NCBI RefSeq assembly: GCF_024171535.1 | Contig: NZ_JALJZV010000021.1 | Span: forward strand, 1 to 46,509 | Length of the DNA: 46,509 nucleotides | Source of the DNA: Flavobacterium sp. HSC-61S13 | GTDB lineage: Bacteria > Bacteroidota > Bacteroidia > Flavobacteriales > Flavobacteriaceae | Reading direction: 5' to 3' | Part shown: positions 1-6,500 of the stretch, in pieces | Numbering within the stretch: the stretch's first letter is position 1 | Layout of the letters: each line of letters starts with the position of its first letter | Made by a program: the position numbers and the translations under genes | The notes under the pieces: model-generated | The model's input: the letters and a program-made list of their open reading frames with translations, nothing else | What the model was told of the DNA's origin: nothing | Databases searched by the model: none

Positions 1-22
1 GGAGAGTATGTCGTCGCCTTTC
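1..22 (+). rRNA. rrf: 3' end of 5S rRNA (partial, cut by left edge)
   Basis: The first bases, GGAGAGTATGTCGTCGCC, match the conserved 3' terminal part of Bacteroidota 5S rRNA (the GGGAGAGTA loop followed by the GTCGTCGCC strand that closes the terminal helix I). Only the last ~20 nt are inside the window. A strong terminator follows directly. Inference: a complete 16S-23S-5S operon lies to the left. The exact 3' end is uncertain by a few bases. Confidence 0.75.
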
Positions 23-29
23 TTTAGAG

Positions 30-62
30 AACCCCTAGTCTTCACAGACTAGGGGTTTTTTG
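30..62 (+). terminator. Rho-independent terminator after 5S rRNA
   Basis: Perfect 11-bp stem AACCCCTAGTC (30-40) with GACTAGGGGTT (47-57), 6-base loop, then a run of T to position 61. It sits immediately after the 5S end and would end the rRNA transcript. Confidence 0.85.
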
Positions 63-120
63 TTTTACAACGGAGCGACGTGTTCGGCCTTTGGCATCGG
101 TTCGTCGCCTTTCTTTTAAG

Positions 121-152
121 AACCCTCATCATTTATTTGGTGAGGGTTTTTT
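121..152 (+). terminator. Second terminator of the rRNA operon
   Basis: Stem AACCCTCA (121-128) with TGAGGGTT (141-148) followed by a T run. It is preceded at 102-116 by TCGTCGCCTTTCTTT, a second copy of the 5S tail seen at 11-25, so the tail-plus-terminator unit appears duplicated in diverged form. Confidence 0.75.
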
Positions 153-185
153 GTTATAATCATGTCACCCCTACGGGGTTTTCTA

Positions 186-266
186 TGCCTATAAGCTAAT
201 GTGCGTATTTGCATATCTGCTTTAGAATCATGTCACCCCTACGGGGTTTTCGTGATTCGATAGTCG
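186..266. repeat. 81-bp direct repeat, copy 1 (copy 2 at 368-448)
   Basis: Begins TGCCTATAAGC and ends GATTCGATAGTCG; includes one palindromic element. The second copy lies 182 bp downstream with about five substitutions. Confidence 0.85.
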
Positions 267-272
267 ATTTTC

Positions 273-328
273 GAACATCGACTTACGAACATCGACTTAC
301 GAACATCGACTTACGAACAATGACTCAC
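273..328. repeat. 14-bp tandem repeat, four copies
   Basis: Unit GAACATCGACTTAC at 273-286, 287-300 and 301-314 exactly, and a variant GAACAATGACTCAC at 315-328. The reverse complement of the unit core (TCGTAAGTCGA) occurs downstream at about 445-456 and again at 666-677, so folded or slipped structures are possible. Confidence 0.9.
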
Positions 329-333
329 GAACC

Positions 334-368
334 AAAAGTCCCCAATCTTTATTGATCAGGGACTTTTT
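334..368. terminator. Terminator-like hairpin inside the repeat block
   Basis: Perfect 9-bp stem AAAAGTCCC (334-342) with GGGACTTTT (359-367), ending in T5 on the plus strand. No gene is visible upstream, so either an unseen transcript ends here or this is a remnant carried with the repeats. Confidence 0.7.
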
Positions 369-448
369 GCCTATAAGCGAATGTGCGTATTTGCGTATCT
401 GCTTTAAAATTATGTCACCCCTACGGGGTTTTCGTGATTCGATAGTCG
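368..448. repeat. 81-bp direct repeat, copy 2
   Basis: Counterpart of 186-266, offset 182 bp, ending GATTCGATAGTCG like copy 1. Confidence 0.85.
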
Positions 449-616
449 TAAGTCGAATCCCGATTTTCGAACAACAACTCACGAGTTTTTAACGTGTTTG
501 TCTTTTTATAGCGATTATATGTTACAGGGTTTGTGATAAACCAAAATGGTTTTGTTAATGCATTATTTGAAAATGATATCGTTTCCCTAGAACCCCGTAG
601 GGGTGACAGGATTGTA
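431..616. repeat. 186-bp direct duplication, copy 1 (copy 2 at 652-837)
   Basis: Starts TTCGTGATTCGATAGTCG and ends GGTGACAGGATTGTA. Copy 2 is offset by 221 bp and differs at one base that I can see (CAACAACTCACG versus CAACGACTCACG). Each copy ends in an inverted palindromic element. Near identity suggests a recent duplication or gene conversion. Confidence 0.92.
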
Positions 617-651
617 ATACGCCTTAGAACCAGGTCGCCCCTATGGGGGTG

Positions 652-837
652 TTCGTGATTCGATAGTCGTAAGTCGAATCCCGATTTTCGAACAACGACT
701 CACGAGTTTTTAACGTGTTTGTCTTTTTATAGCGATTATATGTTACAGGGTTTGTGATAAACCAAAATGGTTTTGTTAATGCATTATTTGAAAATGATAT
801 CGTTTCCCTAGAACCCCGTAGGGGTGACAGGATTGTA
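652..837. repeat. 186-bp direct duplication, copy 2
   Basis: Second copy of 431-616; separated from it by 35 bp that contain the diverged palindromic element at 632-650. Confidence 0.92.
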
Positions 838-906
838 GACGATGATGTGTCATTTCGTATAACCCCATAGGGGTGACATAATTATGGATCGGTCAAGATG
901 TAAAAA

Positions 907-940
907 AAACACACCATTTATATTAAATGGTGTGTTTTTG
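907..940. terminator. Bidirectional terminator for the universal stress gene
   Basis: Perfect 12-bp stem ACACACCATTTA (909-920) with TAAATGGTGTGT (924-935), 3-base loop, T run on the plus strand and A run (T on minus) on the other side. It follows the minus-strand gene ending at 975. Confidence 0.85.
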
Positions 941-974
941 TTTGCTTTTAGGATTTCCTTTTATTGGTAGTTAT

Positions 975-1808
975 TTAATGCTCATGATATGCCAACACTG
1001 GAATTTTGGTGTGATAGGCTAGTTTTTTGGTTAAACTCGTAGTAAATATTTTCTCAAAAAAGTTTCTATTACGAGTGACACTAGCAATAAGATCAATGTG
1101 TTCGCGGTCAATAAATTCAAAAATGGATTTCTCTGTTTCTTTACTTGAGACAAAATGGAATTCAACCGGTTCTCCGGCATACTTTTGCTTCCAGGTTTGT
1201 ACCACTTCGGATGCTTCATCTATTCCGTCGTTGCTGATGTGTAAACAGTTGATAACAGCATTGTTGCGTACGGCAATAGGTAGTAATTTCGTTAGTGCCG
1301 CATCGTCTTGATGATCGAATACCGTGGTAAATGCGATGGACTTTATCGGTTTGTAAACCGCATCATGAGGAATACTGAGTACAGGTACAGTTAAAGACGA
1401 GATAGCACTAGCAGTATTGGAGCCTAGGATCTTTTTTTCAAATCCCGATAAACCACTGGTTCCCATCACAACCATATCGATATTTTCATCTTTGACAATT
1501 TTCTTTAAAATAGTGTTTAAATACCCCTCTTCGAGTATAAAATGCATCGGAATATGGCCTAGATTGTTGTCTTCTGCAATTTTTCGAATAGCAGGTACCT
1601 GATCTTTAAAATTCTCAAAGCGCCCTAATTCGATGGTTTTATACACATCCTGTATCATCATAGGATTCGCTGTAGCCGATATAACCGGCATTTCATAGGC
1701 GTGGATCACATATAAGGTGGCATTTCTATTTTCGGCCATTTTAAGGGCGTAGACCAAAGCATTGTTTGCTGTGTCAGAGAAATCGGTAGGAAATAAAATC
1801 TTTTTCAT
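975..1808 (-). CDS. Universal stress protein with two Usp domains
   Basis: 277 residues from the ATG at 1808. The frame is open for 11 more codons upstream, but MKKILFPTDFS at 1808 is the canonical Usp start. It has two tandem Usp domains (about 1-140 and 145-277), as is common in Bacteroidota. The first carries the ATP-binding signature G-2x-G-9x-G-S (GTSGLSG...KKILGSNT) before the strand VPVLSIP, so it probably binds ATP. The second half lacks a clear copy of that signature, which suggests a regulatory or structural role. Cytoplasmic. Single gene, back to back with mnmE and ended by the hairpin at 909-935. The family acts in stress survival; the specific role here is unknown. Confidence 0.93.
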   Translation of the reverse strand: MKKILFPTDFSDTANNALVYALKMAENRNATLYVIHAYEMPVISATANPMMIQDVYKTIELGRFENFKDQVPAIRKIAEDNNLGHIPMHFILEEGYLNTILKKIVKDENIDMVVMGTSGLSGFEKKILGSNTASAISSLTVPVLSIPHDAVYKPIKSIAFTTVFDHQDDAALTKLLPIAVRNNAVINCLHISNDGIDEASEVVQTWKQKYAGEPVEFHFVSSKETEKSIFEFIDREHIDLIASVTRNRNFFEKIFTTSLTKKLAYHTKIPVLAYHEH

Positions 1809-1926
1809 AGCTTGTGTTATTGCGTTTTCATAAAGATACAAAAAAGCAAAGTAATATAAATGGAAAATGTGTTAAGAAAAGTGTGTTTCGCTTTGAATAT
1901 GCTTTTTTCGACTGCCGATAAAAGGT

Positions 1927-1934
1927 TATCTTTG
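1927..1934 (+). promoter_or_regulatory. -7 promoter box of mnmE
   Basis: TATCTTTG fits the Bacteroidota -7 consensus TAnnTTTG and lies 22 bp before the mnmE ATG. A clear -33 TTTG is not present at the usual spacing. Confidence 0.6.
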
Positions 1935-1956
1935 TAGTAGTAAACAAAACGACAAA

Positions 1957-3348
1957 ATGATATTACAAGATACTATTGTGGCCTTGGCTACGCCGTCTGG
2001 TGCTGGAGCGATTGCAGTGATCCGTGTTTCGGGTGAGGATGCGATTACTTTGGCAGCAGATATTTTCCAATCGGTAAGTGGTAAAGACTTAAACCGCCAG
2101 AAGACACATACGCTCCACTTAGGTCATTTGGTCGATGGGGATAAGGTTTACGATCAGGTGTTGGTTTCGGTCTTTAAAGGCCCCAACTCGTATACAGGCG
2201 AAAACACAGTAGAAATCTCTTGTCACGGCTCTACATTTATACAGCAGCAGATCATTCAATTGGTGTTGCGCAAAGGCGCTAAAATGGCACAGCCGGGTGA
2301 GTTTACCCTTCGTGCTTTCTTAAACGGTAAGTTGGACTTGTCTCAGGCAGAAGCGGTAGCCGATTTAATCGCGTCGGATAATGAGGCGAGTCACCAGATT
2401 GCCATGCAACAAATGCGAGGTGGATTTTCCAATGAAATCGCGAAATTGCGTGAGGAATTATTAAATTTTGCCTCGTTGATTGAATTGGAATTGGATTTTT
2501 CGGAAGAAGATGTTGAATTTGCCGATCGTACCCAGTTTAATGAGTTGATACAACGCATTGATTTAGTATTGAAAAGACTGATCGATTCCTTTGCAGTGGG
2601 TAATGTTATCAAAAACGGTATTCCTGTAGCGATAGTTGGGGAACCCAACGTAGGTAAATCGACTTTGCTCAATGCTTTATTAAATGAAGAACGCGCTATT
2701 GTTTCGGATATAGCGGGAACAACACGAGATACTATCGAAGATGAGTTGGTTATTGATGGAATCGGGTTTCGATTTATCGATACCGCAGGTATTCGTGAAA
2801 CGGTCGATGTAGTGGAGTCTATCGGGATCAAAAAGACCTTTGAGAAAATGGAGCAGGCTCAGGTGGTGGTTTATTTGGTGGATAACAGCAAATTAACCGA
2901 CATCGGTATAGCTGAAATCAAAAACGAACTGAGACGTATCGAAGAGCAGTACCCGTTAAAACCGTTATTGGTTATCGGGAACAAATCGGATATGATCCAG
3001 GCAGATACGCGTGCTACTTTGGAGTACGAAATCCCAAATATTCTTTTAATCTCGGCCAAACAGAAAATCGGTATAGACGAACTCAAAGAACGTTTGTTGT
3101 CGTTTGTCAATACAGGTGCCTTGCGCAACAACGAAACCATAGTCACCAACAGCCGTCATTACGACGCTTTACTAAAAGCCTTGGAAGAGATACAAAAAGT
3201 CAAATGGGGATTGGAAACCAACCTCCCTGCCGACTTAATGGCGATTGACATCCGTCAAGCCTTGTATTACTTTGGCGAAATCACCGGTCAAGTTACCAAT
3301 GATGAGTTGCTGGGGAATATATTTGCTAATTTTTGTATCGGGAAGTAA
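1957..3348 (+). CDS. mnmE: tRNA modification GTPase MnmE (TrmE)
   Basis: 463 residues, full length for the family. With MnmG it installs the carboxymethylaminomethyl group at C5 of wobble uridine 34 in certain tRNAs. Visible in order: N-terminal folate-binding domain (about 1-118), helical domain split around the G domain, Walker A GEPNVGKS (228-235), G2 loop with GTTRDT, G3 DTAG, G4 NKSD, and the C-terminal FCIGK, whose Cys460 is the conserved residue needed for modification. Start at ATG 1957, just after a TATCTTTG box. Single gene with its own terminator (3371-3402). Cytoplasmic housekeeping gene. Confidence 0.98.
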   Translation: MILQDTIVALATPSGAGAIAVIRVSGEDAITLAADIFQSVSGKDLNRQKTHTLHLGHLVDGDKVYDQVLVSVFKGPNSYTGENTVEISCHGSTFIQQQIIQLVLRKGAKMAQPGEFTLRAFLNGKLDLSQAEAVADLIASDNEASHQIAMQQMRGGFSNEIAKLREELLNFASLIELELDFSEEDVEFADRTQFNELIQRIDLVLKRLIDSFAVGNVIKNGIPVAIVGEPNVGKSTLLNALLNEERAIVSDIAGTTRDTIEDELVIDGIGFRFIDTAGIRETVDVVESIGIKKTFEKMEQAQVVVYLVDNSKLTDIGIAEIKNELRRIEEQYPLKPLLVIGNKSDMIQADTRATLEYEIPNILLISAKQKIGIDELKERLLSFVNTGALRNNETIVTNSRHYDALLKALEEIQKVKWGLETNLPADLMAIDIRQALYYFGEITGQVTNDELLGNIFANFCIGK

Positions 3349-3370
3349 TATCACTTTTAACTATAATAGA

Positions 3371-3405
3371 AACGGCCTATTGATTCATATCATTAGGCCG
3401 TTTTT
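3371..3405 (+). terminator. Terminator of mnmE
   Basis: 9-bp stem AACGGCCTA (3371-3379) with TAGGCCGTT (3394-3402) followed by T5. It lies 23 bp after the mnmE stop. Confidence 0.85.
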
Positions 3406-3476
3406 GTTCATATTGTAAGGCTTCGGTGAGCTATCTGTGTCTTAGTTTTTATATATTGTGATAAATGAGTAACCAG

Positions 3477-3512
3477 CGTTGTACCACCCGATTTTATTTA
3501 AGTGGTACAGCG
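3477..3512. repeat. Inverted repeat downstream of the adhesin gene
   Basis: CGTTGTACCAC (3477-3487) pairs with GTGGTACAGCG (3502-3512), 10 of 11 bases. No T run follows on either strand, so it is not a standard terminator; it could protect the 3' end of the long minus-strand mRNA. Confidence 0.5.
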
Positions 3513-3546
3513 TGGCACAAAAATGCAAAATATATTTTAACCTTTT

Positions 3547-6500
3547 TTAGCGGTTGATCTGTATCCAACCAGTTCTGGTTTTAGTATGAGAGATCACCAC
3601 ATAGTAATATGTTCCATCTGGTAGTTGTTTGTCGGCTTTATTTTGTCCTACCCATTCTTTGGTATATCCCCTTCCATGAGAATACACTTCAGCTCCGTAA
3701 CGGTTGTAAATCTTTAAGCTGCTAACGCCATGACTGCTGAGATCCAAGTAGTCATTCACACCGTCTCCATTAGGTGAAATACCTTTTTGGATCGGGCATT
3801 CTTCATATTTGATTTTAAAGCTGCTTTCGTCTGTACACAAACCATCCTCAGATTCAGCATAAATGTAAATAGTAGTGTCGGATAAAATAGGAGTAGCTGC
3901 TGGCAAAGTTATCTTTATTCCATTTTCTAACATATAATAACTGTTGAACGGAGAGAGCTCTTTAAGGTGATATACGTCGCAATTTTCTATGACATCTTCA
4001 AAAACATCTGCTTTTACAGGAGCTGTGATGGTAACTTTATACGAAATTTCTTCAAAGCATCCTTGATTACCATTTTTTTGAAGGATATAAATAGTGTGTT
4101 CTCCTGGTGTTGATAAAATGTCGTTTGCTTTATAAGCTATACCGCCACCTTTTGATTCTGTATAGTAGTATTGATTTTCGAGTAAACTTGGAAGAACATA
4201 TGTTGAGCAAACTTTAAGATCAGATACTTTTGTTGGGACTACACCTTGAATTAATCGAATTGGTAGTTTGAATAATTCGAAACATCCTGTTTTCTTGTTT
4301 TCTATTCGTATAATTAGATTCTTTGATTCGTATTTTGTACCTAAATCATATGCAGTAGGATCTGCAATATGATTTTGGATAGTTAGGGCATCGCTTTCGC
4401 TTTCGAAATACGCAATTGAAAAGTTATCTTTAGATACCGCTTTAAACATCTTCGTTTCGACTATTGTTAAGTCAATAATTGTATTCTGTAGTGACTTTCT
4501 ACATATTTCAATCGGCTCGGCTGCATCGATATAGCTCGATATAGCAGGATAGATCTCTACAGAAATTTCCCCAGAGGTTTCACATTCTAATTCCTTAAAC
4601 TTTAAAACTACTTTGTATTTGCCAGGCTCACTAACGGTTAAGTTTTCCTCATGAGCATCTTTGATGAGTATATCGTCCTTATACCATGCAATTTCGGTAT
4701 CTAATTCTTCAGATAGTTTAATGCCTGATTCAATCACGAAATCACTTCCTTCGCAAAGTGCATTATTGGTAGCTATTAATAAGTCTGGGCCTAAATTTAA
4801 ATGGCCCATATCAAAACTACCTTCTTTAAAAAATACTGCAGAGGAGTGGGAGACTACGGGACAAAAGTCCATTACAGCTAGTTTTATATGGTATTTTCTT
4901 CCGGGAACAATGACCACTTTTTTGGATTTCATAGCCTTGGTATATCCGATGAAATCAATAGGTGATTCTAAGGGGTTATCGACTCCATAATCATAGTGTT
5001 TCCAGTAGTATTCCTTGTTTTTACTGCTGCATGTAATACCTGATTTCTCGGAGTCTCGAATGGTGTTCACCGATATGGCAATATCGGTATTTTCTATATT
5101 CGCCAAATTCTGCGCTCTACCTGTTTTGGTATCTACCAACCAAGCAGCAAATAGGGCAGCGTTGGTACATGAATAAGAACATTTAGAGGCATAACTATTT
5201 GATGCAAACAAATATTCAAATTGAATGGAATCTTTTAAGGGTATAAAATCAAATTCCAGTTGAGTCACCCTCATATCCGCACTAGGTGCATAAGCCATGG
5301 GGTGCCCGCCAGTAGCGTTAATGATATCGATCAAATCTTTATCACCACGCCAGCGATAGTTGTTATTGCCTCGTGCTGAAAACTGCCCTCTAAACGGACC
5401 AGAAACATATTCGACTTCATTCGTAGACAATACAACGCCTTCGTCAAAAGGGAATGTTGATTTTCCCTTATTGAAATATCCTAGAGTATTTATGTTTTTG
5501 GTGATGGGTGATCCATCTCCAACTTGATATTGCACATTGCTGACCAAGTTACATTCCGAGTTAACTAAAACGGATTTTACCAGTTCTTCCTCGTTGTATT
5601 TATCGTTGTTTGGGCTTACGATTAACGCTAGATTATCGGAAGCCGTGGTGAGGCATAATTTGAATACATAATCAGCGAAAGCCGTTGAACTACCTAAACG
5701 AATATAGTATTTTGTACCAACGGTCAAATTGCGAAGTATCCAATAATTCGTTGTCGTTAATGAAAAACTTCCAAAGCATTCCAATGGAGTAGACATGGCA
5801 GCACACGGTTGATTGTAGATTTCAGCATATAAATTAGGTGTTGAACTATTCGATATACTCATTAAGTCGAGAACCTCTAATTTATGAGTAGTTGAAATGG
5901 CTGTAAACTCAAACCACACATCCATTTTGCCAGCATTTCCACTATTGCAGCTGGATTTGGGGCTTAGCGTATTTGTAGCGCCATTAATTGTTGCAGAAAC
6001 AGTTTTAATACATTCCAAAGTGTTGTTGATAGGGATGTTAATGGCACCGGCACAATCGTCATTTTGCTTAACTTTAGTAGAAGCTTGTAAGGAGCTAGAC
6101 CAATCGCTCTTAGTTCCGTTGTCCGAACATTTTGCTCTGACATAAATAGTATATGGCGTTCCCTCGTCAAGTCCTGTTAAGGTCGTTTTGGAATCACCGC
6201 TGACAACGAGTTGTTTTACTGGGGTAGCATTCTCGTTATCTCCAAAATTGACAACGATTACCTCCCATTCACTTACACCCCCCGTTTGTTCCCAATCTAA
6301 ATCTATACTGTTGTTCGTAACTGAGGTTACTGTCACATAATAGGGTTCAGGGCAGTTTTCCACTTTCTTTAAAGTGATGTTGTCTATATATACATAAGCC
6401 GAACCCGTAGCATCTGCATGCCACGCTAGATTGATGTCTCCGGGTACTCCATCGAAAAACAATACCGCCTCTTTCCAATTGGCTTCTTTATAAACTTTAC

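Larger units (their letters stand above)
163..879. repeat. Cluster of seven short palindrome-core elements
   Basis: An 18-20 bp element with core ACCCCTACGGGGT occurs at 163-182, 231-250 and 413-432 in one orientation (TGTCACCCCTACGGGGTTTT), at 591-608, 812-829 and 861-879 in the inverted orientation (AACCCCGTAGGGGTGACA; the last has CATAG), and as a diverged copy at 632-650. The core is self-complementary, so each copy could form a small hairpin, and opposite copies could pair with each other. No gene is visible among them. These look like dispersed intergenic repeats (REP-like); whether they move is unknown. Confidence 0.85.

Noticed and set aside
297..482. 61-residue minus-strand protein in the repeat block
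   Set aside because: The frame runs through tandem repeats and a palindromic element and shows no family resemblance or promoter.
163..880. CRISPR array in the left repeat block
   Set aside because: Repeat copies differ in orientation and spacing (from about 35 to 220 bp), the spacers are themselves duplicated, and no cas gene is near.
1027..1311. Plus-strand protein opposite the universal stress gene
   Set aside because: It lies entirely within a well-supported minus-strand gene and has no domain; it is a shadow frame.
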